A stretch of 64,000 bases of DNA from Musa acuminata AAA Group (Eukaryota > Streptophyta > Magnoliopsida > Zingiberales > Musaceae). Both the position numbers and the translations under genes were made by a program. Below, piece after piece: positions 35,279-46,843 of this stretch (the stretch's first letter is position 1; each line of letters starts with the position of its first letter). The notes beneath the pieces are model-generated. The model saw only the letters and a program-made list of their open reading frames with translations, was not told the origin of the DNA and made no database searches. The stretch covers positions 12,830,001-12,894,000 of the forward strand of contig NC_088347.1 in assembly GCF_036884655.1 (NCBI RefSeq), written 5' to 3'.

Positions 35279-36225
35279 TCAAGTAATTTTAAAATAAATT
35301 AAGGGGGTTTCGATTATCTCATTATTGAAAGCCATTAAGGCGTAGTTTGCCCTCTCGCTTTTGTTGGTTTTCTCATTGTCTTCGTATGAGTTCGATTTGT
35401 CCCATAATGCTTCCTTCTTCTTGTGTTCATAGCAAGTAGTTGCATTCTTTTTAAGTTTATTTTTGTTCTTTGATTCTTATTTTATGAACTTTTTAAGTTT
35501 TATTATGAGAAGTTCAAGTTCACCATCACTTGAGCTTATGCTCGAGTGGTTTTCAATTGTTTTAAGTCCAAAATCCTTCCTGCTCTTTGGAAGGTTATTC
35601 TCATGTTTGTTTTGTATCATATAACTTATTTCATAGGTCATTAAAGACGCAATAAGTTCTTTGAGTGGAAACTTATTTAAGCCTTTTGCCTCTTGTATGA
35701 CAGTTACTTTTGAATCCCAGTTCTTATGAAGAGAACGTAAAATTTTATTTATAAGTTCAAAATCCAAAAAACTTTTACCAAGTGCTTTTAAACTATTGAC
35801 GACATCCATAAAACGGGTATATATGTCTCCAATAGTCTCGCTTAGTTTCATTCAAAATAGTTTAAAATCATGCATCAAAAGATTTATCTTAGAATCTTTT
35901 ACTCTACTAGTGTGACTTCAAGAGTGTGCCAAATATTGAAAGCCATCTCGCAAATAGAAACCCGATTGAATTCATTTTTATCTAAGGTGCAAAATAGAGC
36001 ATTCATGGCTCTAACATTTAAAGAAAAAGTCCTCTTCTCCAAATTAATCCAATGGTTCATTCGAAGAGAAGACCTTTGAAAACCACTTTCAATAATATTC
36101 CATAAATTCAAATCCAAAGAAAGCCAAAAAACTCTCATTCGAGTTTTCCAATATATGTAGTCCGTCCCATTAAACAAGAGAGGACGAATGATGGAAAAAC
36201 CCTCTTGAAATCCAAAAAGAGCTAT
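35279..36225 (-). pseudogene. Element E gag, broken, knuckle deleted
   Basis: The expected start codon (plus-strand 36,223-36,225) is ATA instead of ATG. Gag similarity runs through FNGTDYIYWKTRMRVF, NVRAMNALFCTLDKNEF and MKLSETIGDIYTRFMDVV to a stop at 35,477-35,479. Beyond it the frame reads CYEHKKKEALWDKS: the zinc knuckle has lost its second Cys and everything up to the downstream Lys-rich part. It ends YFKIT, like F. Confidence 0.82.
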
Positions 36226-36275
36226 TTTTATTGGGTGTTAAACCAAATGACAAATAACGAGGCTCTGATACTAAC

Positions 36276-37150
36276 TGTTAGGAAAGAATCGGCACTAAGA
36301 GGAGGGGTGAATTAGTGTAGTGGAGAAAGTCGTCGGTTTTAAAAATCATTCATTCGATTAAAGCCAATTTCGGAAAGATAGCCTGAAATTGAAAGCGTAC
36401 GGAAGAGAGTAGTGGATGTAAAGCAAGTGAGTTTGCAGTAAAAGTAAATTGCACAAATAGAAATACAAACTGAGTTTATAGTGGTTCGGTCATCATGACC
36501 TACATCCACTCCATCGATTCCTCTTCCGTCGAGGCCACCGGCATCCGCTATCGTTCTTCTTCAATAGGCAAAGACCAACTACCTTTTACACCCCTCTTTT
36601 CCTTTTCACAGGTTTAGGAGACAACCTTTACAAGCACACACTCCTCTCTAACTAGAATTCTAAGTTTACGTTACAGGAGGGGATTTCTCAAGTGATTTCT
36701 ACAGCATTTTCTTACTTTTAAACTCTTTGTGCTTATGTGTGTTAACTAGGGATGAGAGGGGTATTTATAGGTCTCAAGTTGATTCAAACTTGGAGCCTAA
36801 AAATGTCTCATCTTGGGTCTTCGGGGTACTGCGGTACCACCGCTAATGCCAATCTGACACTAACACTAACACTGGGCGGTACCACCGCCCTATCTGGCAG
36901 TACCACCGCTTGACACCCTAAGACTAGGTGGTACCACCGCCCAGTCTAGTGGTACCACCGCCTATTCTGGCAATACAACTGCCTGATAGCCTCTCAGAGA
37001 TGGTGTCTGGGTGGTACCACTGCCTGACATATTCTTGAAAACTGTGCCATGACGGTGCCACCTATTGGATCACTATTTGGGCCTTTCATTGGGCCCAACA
37101 CAGTCCATATATAGGCCCAACTGGCCCTTAATTGGGTTGTCCCAATTCCA
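36276..37150 (-). repeat. 5' LTR of element E, U5-side piece
   Basis: Starts TGTTAGG next to a degenerate primer site (36,262-36,273). The minus-strand TATA is near 36,768. The array of GGCGGTACCACCGCC-type palindromes lies at about 36,835-37,060. Interrupted by F at the TTCCA duplication. Confidence 0.87.
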
Positions 37151-38760
37151 TGTTAGGATCGGAGCGGCACTAAGAGGGGGGGGTGAATTAGTGCAGCGGA
37201 TTAAAACTTTGGTTTCGGAAATCTTTCGCACGATAACAAACAATATCAATGAGAACCGATTTGGAAGCTTGAAAACTTAGAGACGTATGGAAGCGTAATG
37301 ACTAAGTAAAAAAATTTGCAGTATGTAAATGACAAGATTAGGATGCAAACCAAATAACACAGTAGTTTTAAAGTGGTTCGGTCAAAATGACCTACATCCA
37401 CTTGCGAAGCCTTCTTCGAGGAGGCTCCCAACTTCCACTAGCAAATCTCTTGTAGGGGAAGGACTAATACCCCTCTTACAACCTTTTACAAGTGGTTCAC
37501 ACTCTTACAAATTTTTAAATAGAAAGAAGGAGGTGAACACTCAAAGTAATTGAAGACAAAAACTTGCTAAAGACTTTGCTAAGACTTTTGGCTCACTCTC
37601 TTGCTTCTCAAAGGTTGTAATCTCAGCTAAGATTTGAGGGGTATTTATAGGCCTCAAGAGGATTCAAATTTGGGCTCCAAATTTGAATTCTCGTGGAGTT
37701 CCCGCTGCTGGCGGTGCCACCGCTTGTCAGTGGCGGTGCCACCGCCTGTAACTGTCATACGTTGACAGTGCTGGGTGGTGCCACCGCCCAGCCCAAGCGG
37801 TGCTACCACCCAGCCCAGGCGGTGCTACCGCCTATAGTGTTTTCAGCCCAACTACAGTGTTTTCATCCCACTAGTTGGGCTTCAATCTTGCCCTAAACTA
37901 GTCCGAACTTGGGCCCAATTGGCTCCTACTTGGGTTATAGGATTAACACGTAATCCTAACCCTAATTAACATGCTAACTATGAATTTAAAGATATTTTCT
38001 AAGCTATTACAAAGTCCGTAAGTCAAGACTTCTTCCGGTGAGCTTCCGGCGAACTTCCGACGGTCTTCCGATAAACTCTCGGAAACCATTCTGCGGACTC
38101 CCGGCAAGCTCCTAGACTTCACGATTTGATCTTGGCGAGTTCCAACGAGCTTCTTCGGTAAGCTCCGATCTTTCTCGGTGAGCTCCGCGAACTTCCAACG
38201 AACCTTCCGGCGAGCTTCCGAAAAACCCTTCGGCAAGCTCCATACTCATTCTCGGCTAGTTCCGGCAGCATTCCCAACGAACCTTCGGACTTCTGTCGAA
38301 CTCTCAAACTCCCAACGAATCCTTCGCGCTTGACTCCAGCACTTTGTTTCGCTTTATGTCTTCATCGTTATCGTAGTAAATCCTGCACACACAATCCAAA
38401 ACTCTACTCCGATCTAGACAATTATTACAACGCGAATTGACATTATGTTGCCCGGCATGTCATTAGTTGGCACTTCGTCCGATTCTTTGGTGCATCGTCC
38501 TCTCTTGCGGCTTGTTGCCCAATCGGCGGTTGACCTCCGCAACGCCGATATCCTTGGCGCAATTCCGCTCTCCTTGGCCTGATGCCCGACGTTCGAAGCC
38601 TTCTGCCGTCCAATATCCTGATGTGATCTCCTCCGGCGCAACGTCAATTCCTCCTGCGTTAACTGTCTAATCCTGATCGAGTAGACCTGCATTACTAAAA
38701 ATGCAGTTAAACATCTAAACACAATCAATTAGTTTCATCATCAAAATCCGAGATTCAACA
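37151..38760 (-). repeat. 3' LTR of element F (1610 bp)
   Basis: TGTTAGG to TTCAACA on the plus strand. Palindromes at about 37,715-37,835; paired TTGAC cores (ACTGTCA and TTGACAGT) nearby. Confidence 0.92.
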
Positions 38761-38794
38761 ATCTCCCCCTTTTTGATGATGACAACTAATTGAT
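38724..38794 (-). promoter_or_regulatory. Stem-loop straddling the PPT/3' LTR junction, element F
   Basis: 38,724-38,746 and 38,771-38,794 pair over about 23 positions with a single bulged base. The PPT complement (ATCTCCCCCTTTTT) and LTR end are in the loop. Confidence 0.65.
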
Positions 38795-41700
38795 GACTAA
38801 CAGAGTTAACCTAAACTCCCCGGAGTTTAACCAAACTCCCCCTATCAATATGCCATTGATAGAACCTTGACTTCAAACTGAATTCAAGTCATTGCAATAT
38901 TCATCATGAATACTTGCACATCATCATGAACATATGCATAAACTTATGCATATCATGTCATCAACATACTTCTCCCCCTTTGTCATCAACAAAAAGGAGA
39001 AGTACCACAATCAAGTGTTTGTTATATGGGTTCAACTCATTGCATGAAAAACATAATATCAAGTTTTATCATCATGTAGTTTTGAAGCTAGAAAACTTTA
39101 GCAATTATTACATCATGCTTAGAACATTCAAGCTATCAAATTTTAGATATGCAAGTTTTACAGCATACAAGATAGCACTTTTGGTAATGTTCAAGATAGC
39201 AAGTTCTAGCAATATTATAACATTTTAGAACATGCAAGCTAGCAGTTTTGAGATGTTCAAGAAAGCAACTCTTGCTTCTTGAAATATGCAAATTTGTCAA
39301 GTTTTGCTAGATGTGCAAGTTAGCATTTTTGCCTCTTAAGATAGGCAAGATAGCACATTTGCTCTTTTTGAGATAGCAACTTTTTGCTCTCTTTAGATTA
39401 CAAGCTAGCAATTTTTATGATATGTAAGTTTCACAATATACAAGCTAGCAAAAATGCCAAACTAGCAAGAGATAATATTTTACATGAGGCAAGCAAACAA
39501 TTTGGCAAATGTTACATTTGCATCTTCTCTTTTGAGAAGTGCAATTTTTGCTTTCATCTTGAATTGTGCAAGCTAGTTAGTTTGCCTCTTTTCATGATAT
39601 CCACGTAGAAATTCTTGCTCCCCCTTTGTCATTGTCAAAAAGATGGGAAGACCCTTATATTAATTTTCATATTATGACAAAGGTAAGTATCATTCTTATT
39701 TGTGCATCATTATATATTCAAATTAAAACATACACAATTTCAAAAACCTTATTTTTTATGCATGATACCGAAAAACAAATCAATCATCATTAATAGGCAT
39801 ATCATACATGATACTCAAACATTAAAATTTTTAAGCATTTATCAACACGTTGATCATGATACCAATCATTCATCATTTAAAGCATTTATGATACACATCA
39901 TGTGCAATAAATACATCATGTACATCATTATCATAAGTATTACATACATCATTTTAACTTTATGAATATTTCATCATTGCATGCATCATGCCAAAAACAT
40001 TTCAAGCCAAGCAAGCCATAAATACAAAGAAATCATATCTTAAAAGAATTCAATATGAAAATTCAGCAAAAATCACATGATACAATCGTAAAGCATGATA
40101 TCATTGTGTGATATATGATGAAATGATAATTTATCATATCAATGAAAGATATCAATCGTGAAACATGAAATGATAATAGTCTCAAAATTTTCAATTTGCG
40201 ATACATGTGATACATTGCGATACACTAAAAAATTTAATGCGATGCTTCTAAGGATATCAACCTATTTTCGATACAAAGCATGGCTAGAGCAATTATATTG
40301 TTAGGCAAGATCTTTCTTCTCTTTTTGAGAAGTGTAAGCTTGCAAGTTTTACTTAGCATGCTAGGAAGTTTACTTTCATTTTCAATGCACAAGCTAGCAA
40401 AACCTTCTCCCGCTTTATCAAAGTAAAATAGAAAGGGAGGACTCAATGGTTAAATATTTCAACCGTTCGACAAGCCAAATATACAAAGAATTCATGAAAG
40501 ATATCAATGAGGATCAATTCATGAATACCAAAGATATGATTCACGATTCATTAAAATTGTTCTCAACAAGTTCATGATTCGGTTGAAACAAAGTTTCATT
40601 CAAGTTAATTCATTAACTAAAAAAAAATCATAATCAAATTATCATTTTTGAGATTCATAACCTGAATAATGTTATTACCATTTCATCAAAATCAATTTCG
40701 AGATTCACACAATATCATGAAATCATTAATCTCGCTAAGATGGGAAAAACATTTTCTTTTTAAGTGATTCTTTAACACATCATCAAAATCTCATTCATAA
40801 TTCAAGTGATTTACAAGATATCATAAATGAATTTATCACTTGTATTTCATCAAAAATCGAGAACTTTAGAGATAGAAAATGATTGAAGCATTTAACAAGA
40901 TTGAAGCATGATTCATATTTAAAATGTATCTAATGTCATAAATACGAATCAAGCATTTGTCAAATTTGAAATCATCCTCAAAATTACATTCAATAAATTT
41001 ATATATGACAAGCATAGATTTATTGAAAAATCAATAACATAGAGGATTGTATTTCATTTTTATAAATTTCTATTCATGTGTTTTGCTTCTTATAAGCATG
41101 CCTTTGCTTTAAAAAGAAATGTCAACATTCAAGATAGAAAGGCAAATTTTGTCATAAAGATTTATTAAGTCGAATCGCATTAAGCATGTGGCGTTTTCCA
41201 AAAGATTTGATTCAAGATATTCACATAATTCATGAAATGAGTTCATTAATTTCAATAGGATTGAGAATCCATTTTCATGTCATGCAATTGATTTCATATG
41301 AGCATATTTAAAATTTTCATGTAAAAACTATGCATCATGTTGAGAGCAAAATCATCGTTATGTTTGCTTCTATCTATTAATCACATTTGGTGTGTAAGCA
41401 TTATCATAAAACATGCCATTATCATGATGTTTAATTTGTAGCAAACAATGCATCTTGTTTTGAAACTAAAATCAACATGAATTTATCACGATCATACATA
41501 TATATTTATTTTTTGTTTGTGTTTCATTTTGGATTGAGTAAAAGAAAATATTTATGAAAGTGTTGAGCATCATGTTTAGAACCGAAAGCATCATCACCAT
41601 CAAGGCATCATTCCAAAACATAGGGTATCATCATTTTAAATTCTCATGCATAATATCAAAATACACAATCATAGATTAATCCTATTAAACATAATCATGC

Positions 41701-41868
41701 AAATTAATTTTATGTCAAAACCATACATCAAAATCCAATACGAAAATCATAAACATTCATGGAATTTTGTATTATCACAAATTAAGCAATCATCATACAT
41801 AATTTTTAATTTTTCAAAAATACTAGAAAGAAAAGCATAAAAAAAATCCTACTAACTAAGTTAAGCAC
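38761..41868 (-). other. Element F non-coding internal region (about 3.1 kb)
   Basis: AT-rich, no pol homology. It has hairpin 38,968-39,003 with a PPT-like motif, a second such motif at about 39,619-39,635, and a GCTAG/CTTCTCTTTTGAGAAG repeat zone (39,085-39,610, again near 40,315). Short ORFs on either strand are not supported. Confidence 0.75.
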
Positions 41869-42813
41869 TCATGTAATTTCAAAATAATTCAAGAGAGTTG
41901 AGTTACTTACCTTGTAATCAAAGCTCGTCAAAGCCCAATTCGCCGTTTCACCTTTGGAAGTTTTTGATTCATCCTTGGTTGCCTTCCTCTTCTTTGGCCT
42001 CTTCCTCCGTTCAAGTTCATTATTTGTTTTAGATTTTTGTTTAATGAACTTATTAAGAGTTAATGTTTGAAGTTCAAGTTCATCAATGTCCTCATCACTT
42101 GAGTCATCTCTCAAGTGGTATTCATTTGTCCGGAGTTCCAAATCCTTCCTATTCTTTGGAAGGTGGTTCAAGTGTTCATTGTGTTCATCATGTGCATTGC
42201 ACACCATTTCATATGTCATTAATGAGCTGATAAGTTCTTCAATTGGAAAAATATTTAAATCTTTTGTTTCTTGTATTACCGTTACTTTTGATTCCCAAGC
42301 TTTAGAAAGTGATCGTAAAACTTTACTAACAAGTTCAAAATTCGAGAAACATTTGCCAAGAGCTTGTAAACCATTGACGACATCCATAAAACGGGTGTAC
42401 ATGTCAACAATGGTTTCGCTTGGCTTCATTTGAAAAAGCTCGAAATCATGCATTAAAATGTTAACTTTCGAGTCTTTGACTCTACTAGTTCCCTCGTGTG
42501 TGATTTCAAGCGTTCGCCAAATATCAAAAGTCGTTTCGCACGTAGAAATCCGATTGAACTCATTTTTGTCTAAAGTGCAAAATAAGGCATTCATAGCCTT
42601 TGCGTTTAAAGAAAAATACTTCTTCTCCAAATCTGACCATTCGTTCATCGGTTTAGAGGGAAGTTGAAAACCATTTTCAACGATATTCCATAAATCCAAA
42701 TTCATAGAAATCAAGAAAACTCTCATTCGAGTTTTCCAATAAGTGTAGTCCAATCCGTTAAACAACGGTGGACGAAAAACCGATAAGCCCTCTTGAAAGC
42801 TATAAAGAGCCAT
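41869..42813 (-). CDS. Element F gag without zinc knuckle
   Basis: 314 intact codons from MALYSFQEGLSVFRPP, with YWKTRMRVFL, NAKAMNALFCTLDKNEF and MKPSETIVDMYTRF, ending LLNYFEIT. Clear match to D gag. The C-terminus has an acidic stretch and RRKRPKKRKATKDES, then ANWALTSFDYK, similar to the HYALMAI region that follows the knuckle in autonomous gags, so the knuckle has been deleted internally. A splice-donor-like CAAG|GTAAGT lies inside the last codons (plus-strand 41,905-41,914). Confidence 0.87.
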   Translation of the reverse strand: MALYSFQEGLSVFRPPLFNGLDYTYWKTRMRVFLISMNLDLWNIVENGFQLPSKPMNEWSDLEKKYFSLNAKAMNALFCTLDKNEFNRISTCETTFDIWRTLEITHEGTSRVKDSKVNILMHDFELFQMKPSETIVDMYTRFMDVVNGLQALGKCFSNFELVSKVLRSLSKAWESKVTVIQETKDLNIFPIEELISSLMTYEMVCNAHDEHNEHLNHLPKNRKDLELRTNEYHLRDDSSDEDIDELELQTLTLNKFIKQKSKTNNELERRKRPKKRKATKDESKTSKGETANWALTSFDYKVSNSTLLNYFEIT

Positions 42814-42849
42814 TTCTCTCGGGTGTAAATCCGAAATGAGAAATACCGG

Positions 42850-42861
42850 ACTCTGATACCA
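42850..42861 (-). other. Primer binding site, element F
   Basis: Minus strand TGGTATCAGAGT, one mismatch from the tRNA-iMet complement. Confidence 0.85.
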
Positions 42862-42863
42862 AT

Positions 42864-44484
42864 TGTTAGGATCGGAGCGGCACTAAGAGGGGGGGGTGAA
42901 TTAGTGCAGCGGATTAAAACTTTGGTTTCGGAAAAATCTTTCGCACGATAACAAACAATATCAATGAGAACCGATTTGGAAGCTTGAAAACTTAGAGACG
43001 TATGGAAGCGTAATGACTAAGGAAAAAAATTTGCAGTATGTAAATGACAAGATTAGGATGCAAACCAAATAACACAGTAGTTTTAAAGTGGTTCGGTCAA
43101 AATGACCTACATCCACTTGCGAAGCCTTCTTCGAGGAGGCTCCCAACTTCCACTAGCAAATCTCTTGTAGGGGAAGGACTAATACCCCTCTTACAACCTT
43201 TTACAAGTGGTTCACACTCTTACAAATTTTTGAATAGAAAGAAGGAGGTGAACACTCAAAGCAATTGAAGATAAAAACTTGCTAAAGACTTTGCTAAGAC
43301 TTTTGGCTCACTCTCTTGCTTCTCAAAGGTTGTAATCTCAGCTGAGATTTGAGGGGTATTTATAGGCCTCAAGAGGATTCAAATTTGGGCTCCAAATTTG
43401 AATTCTCGTGGAGTTCCCGATGCTGGCGGTGCCACCGCCTGTAACTGTCAAATGTTGACAGTGCTGGGCGGTGCCACCGCCCAGCCCAAGCGGTGCTACC
43501 GCCCAGCTCTCGGGCACTAGGCGGTGCCACCGCCCAGCCCAGGCGGTGCTACCGCCTACAGTGTTTTCAGCCCAACTACAGTGTTTTCAGCCCACTAGTT
43601 GGGCTTCAATCTTGCCCTAAACTAGTCCGAACTTGGGCCCAATTGGCTCCTACTTGGGTTATAGGATTAACACCTAATCCTAACCCTAATTAACATGCTA
43701 ACTACGAATTTAAAGACTTTTTCTAAGCTATTACAAGGTCCGTAAGTCAAGACTTCTTCCGGCGAGCTTCCGGCGAACTTCCGACGGTCTTCCGATAAAC
43801 TCTCGGAAACCATTCTGCGGACTCCTGGCAAGCTCCTAGACTTCACGATTTGATCTTGGCGAGTTCCAACGAGCTTCTTCGGTAAGCTCCGATCTTTCTC
43901 GGTGAGCTCCGCGAACTTCCAACGAACCTTCCGGCGAGTTTCTGAAAAACCCTTCGGCAAGCTCCCTACTCATTCTCGGCTAGTTCCGGCAGCATTCCTG
44001 ACGAACCTTCGGACTTCTGTCGAACTCTCGAACTCCCAATGAATCCTTCGTGCTTGACTCCAGCACTTTGTTTCGCTTTATGTCTTCATCGTTATCGTAG
44101 TTAATCCTGCACACACAATCCAAAACTCTACTCCGATCTAGACAATTATTACAACGTAAATTGACATTTTGTTGCCCGGCATGTCATTGGTTGGCACTTC
44201 GTCCGATTCTTCGGCGCATCGTCCTCTCTTGCGGCTTGTTGCCCAATCGGCGGTTGACCTCCGCAACGCCAATATCCTTGGCGCAATTCAGCTCTCCTTG
44301 GCCTGATGCCCGACGTTCGAAGCCTTCTGCCGTCCAATATCCTGACGTGATCTCCTCCGGCGCAACGTCAATTCCTCCTGCGTTAACTGTCTAATCCTGA
44401 TCGAGTAGACCTGCATTACTCAAAATACAGTTAAACATCTAAACACAATCAATTAGTTTCATCATCAAAATCTGAGATTCAACA
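42864..44484 (-). repeat. 5' LTR of element F (1621 bp)
   Basis: Palindrome array at about 43,425-43,555, arranged differently from the 3' LTR: one unit lost and one gained. Elsewhere the two LTRs are nearly alike. Confidence 0.92.
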
Positions 44485-44489
44485 TTCCA

Positions 44490-45183
44490 ATCCCAATTAT
44501 GTGCTAACTATGAATTCGAAGGCATACTTAAGCAAATTCGGTCCTGTAAGTCTAGGTTTCTTCCGGCGAGCTTCCGGCGAACTTCTAATGATCTCTCGGT
44601 AACGTTCTAGTGGTTCTGATGAGCTTCATGGCATGTTTTGATGAGCTTCTTTGGCAAACTCCTGGAATTCTCGATCAATTTCGATAGAACTTCCGACGAA
44701 CGTTTATACTACTGACGAACTCTCGAACTCCCAACGAAATCGTGTTCTTGACTTCGAGACTTCATTTTGCTTGATGTCTTACTATCATAGTTAATCCTAT
44801 ACACATAAAACCTACTTCAACCTAGATAATTATTACAAAACAAATCAAGTGTTGTCCGGCATATCATTGGTTTATCGACGCATCGTCCTCTCTTGCGGCC
44901 TATTGCCTAAATGGCCAGTTGACCTCTGCAACTCCGATTTACTTGGTGCAATTTATGCTCTTCTTAGTTCGATGCCTGAACCCATGGATCGAAGCCTTAT
45001 ATCGATACGTCAATCGATCCTTTGGCTCGACGTTCAATCTTCTGACATATTTTTCTCCGACCCAATATGATTCTTCCTTTCTCAATTATCTCTCCTTGAT
45101 CGAAGCTTCCTGCGTCAGTCAAAACACAGATCAAATCATAAATACTATCAATTGGTTTCATCATCAAAATCTGAGATTCAACA
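44490..45183 (-). repeat. 5' LTR of element E, U3-side piece
   Basis: Continues the E LTR after the TTCCA duplication and ends GATTCAACA at 45,183. Confidence 0.87.
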
Positions 45184-45235
45184 TTAAGTAATCTTCCTCT
45201 TAAAAACTCATAGAATCTTTAATGACCTGTGAAAT
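45184..45235 (+). pseudogene. Element K gag fragment, left piece
   Basis: 52 nt matching the gag segment FPLEELIGSLMTYEM (here LKELIESLMTCEI). It ends GAAAT at the G insertion and continues at 54,756 with the next gag codons. Confidence 0.65.
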
Positions 45236-46843
45236 TGCTCATCATGGGTGCCTTGCAAGCCAATCACGTGAGTGATGCGACATGTGATATGACATAGAGT
45301 CTTTATTATTCTTATTATTATTATGATAATTTCTCACTTTATATTGCTTGTTGTATAAATATATTGTGATGTCCATGGATCTGTGAAATAGGAATCAGAT
45401 CGTGATGAGATCACAGTAATGAGACTGATTTAAACACAAATCCTAAATAATCCTAGTCATATGTTACTTAAGAGGGATATTGAGATAACCGGATAGACTT
45501 ATGTACTGTATACCCATCCATATAATAGAGGCGGCTAGTATCATAGCTACTCGTGTGGGGACACTAAGGATACAGTGCAGATGCTCATTGGAGAATGAGT
45601 TCAATGATTGATCGACTCACGGAATGCTAGATGGTTGATGATACCTTACTATTAGATAGCAATTCCGTAGTTCCAGTAGTGTATTTGGTCCTTAGACTTG
45701 AGACACTAATGATGTCATGTATGAGTGCTCCACTCTTTGATACCGGACTTAAAGGTTTGGAAGTTTCAGATCAAGTACAGTTGGTCATTGGGAGTGGCAG
45801 CTTACCTTACAATGGCTATTGAGTGTTGATGGAGTTTCATCCGCTCTCAGTATCATGAGAGGAATATCTTGTGTATTTTTGCTCAAATAAATCCATAACC
45901 AAGGTCATTCAGATTGAGAGAGAAAGTGTTCTCCGGGAGAATCCGATTAGAGTGAGAGTCGAGGAAAACCTATATGGGCTTGACAGCACCATGCTTAGTG
46001 TACATTCTCTAAGAGTTTAGATGGATGATCAAATATTGGTACATGATAACTAAGGATAGATAGGTCCAATGGATTGGATTCCCCTATATCGTTTAGGGAA
46101 TGCGACGTAGTGGCCGAATATATCCATAGTTAGTAAGTCGAGTGAATTATTTTGGAGATAATAATTCATTGAGTCAGAAGGAGTTCTGATAGGTATGACT
46201 CATGACCAGCTCGATATTGGGCCTAGAGGGTGTCACATATATGGTAGGCATTACGACGAGTAGAGGTTCAGATATGAGATATCCGTCGAAGCCTATATCT
46301 TAATGGATATCCATTAAGCCCCCGAATTATTGGATCTTATGGATGCGATCCAATAAGATCTATTAAGAGATTATTGGGTAGAGACATACTAATCTAAGAG
46401 GCTTGGGTAATTGGATGGAGATCCAATACCCAATAAGGTAGGATCCATTAGGGTTAAGTTAACTGGGGAGCCTCTATAAATAAGTGGGAATTAAAGGCCC
46501 ATAAGCTAAGGCTTCTTAGTTGCCACCTCCCATTCTCCTCTCTCCTTCTCCTCCTCATATAGTAGGCATGGAGATTTGAGGAGCATCGTCACATCCCTAT
46601 TGTATGGATCACCACTTGAGAGGAAGACGCTTGACCTCCTTCATCCTCTCCTACAGATCTATAGGGATTTAGGTATATACAATCTCCCTAGGTAAAACAC
46701 ATCTATCTCACACATGGATTAAAGTTTTATGGGTTTTTGCACACCAATCTTCGCACAACGACGAATACCTTTTTGAAAAATTTGGGATTTTGTTTTATGT
46801 TCTTCCGTTGTGCATATAATAACATCCCTAGATTTTCCTATAG
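45236..46843 (+). repeat. 5' LTR of element G (1608 bp)
   Basis: TGCTCATCATGGG to CCTATA, clearly related to the C2 LTR but with many changes and small insertions near 46,300-46,430. TATA box at 46,485-46,492. Confidence 0.88.

Larger units (their letters stand above)
37151..44484 (-). mobile_element. Element F: complete gag-only Sirevirus-like element
   Basis: LTRs of 1610 bp (37,151-38,760) and 1621 bp (42,864-44,484), a gag, about 3.1 kb of non-coding DNA and a PPT, bounded by a perfect TTCCA duplication (37,146-37,150 and 44,485-44,489) inside the LTR of E. Same family as D. It carries no pol, so movement would need enzymes supplied in trans. Confidence 0.93.
32622..45183 (-). mobile_element. 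Element E: gag-only Sirevirus-like element, contains F
   Basis: Minus strand: truncated 3' LTR (32,622-33,307), non-coding region, broken gag, degenerate primer site, and a 5' LTR split by F (36,276-37,150 and 44,490-45,183). No pol. Its left end is lost at the B junction. Its right end abuts a gag fragment of K, its probable target. Confidence 0.85.
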
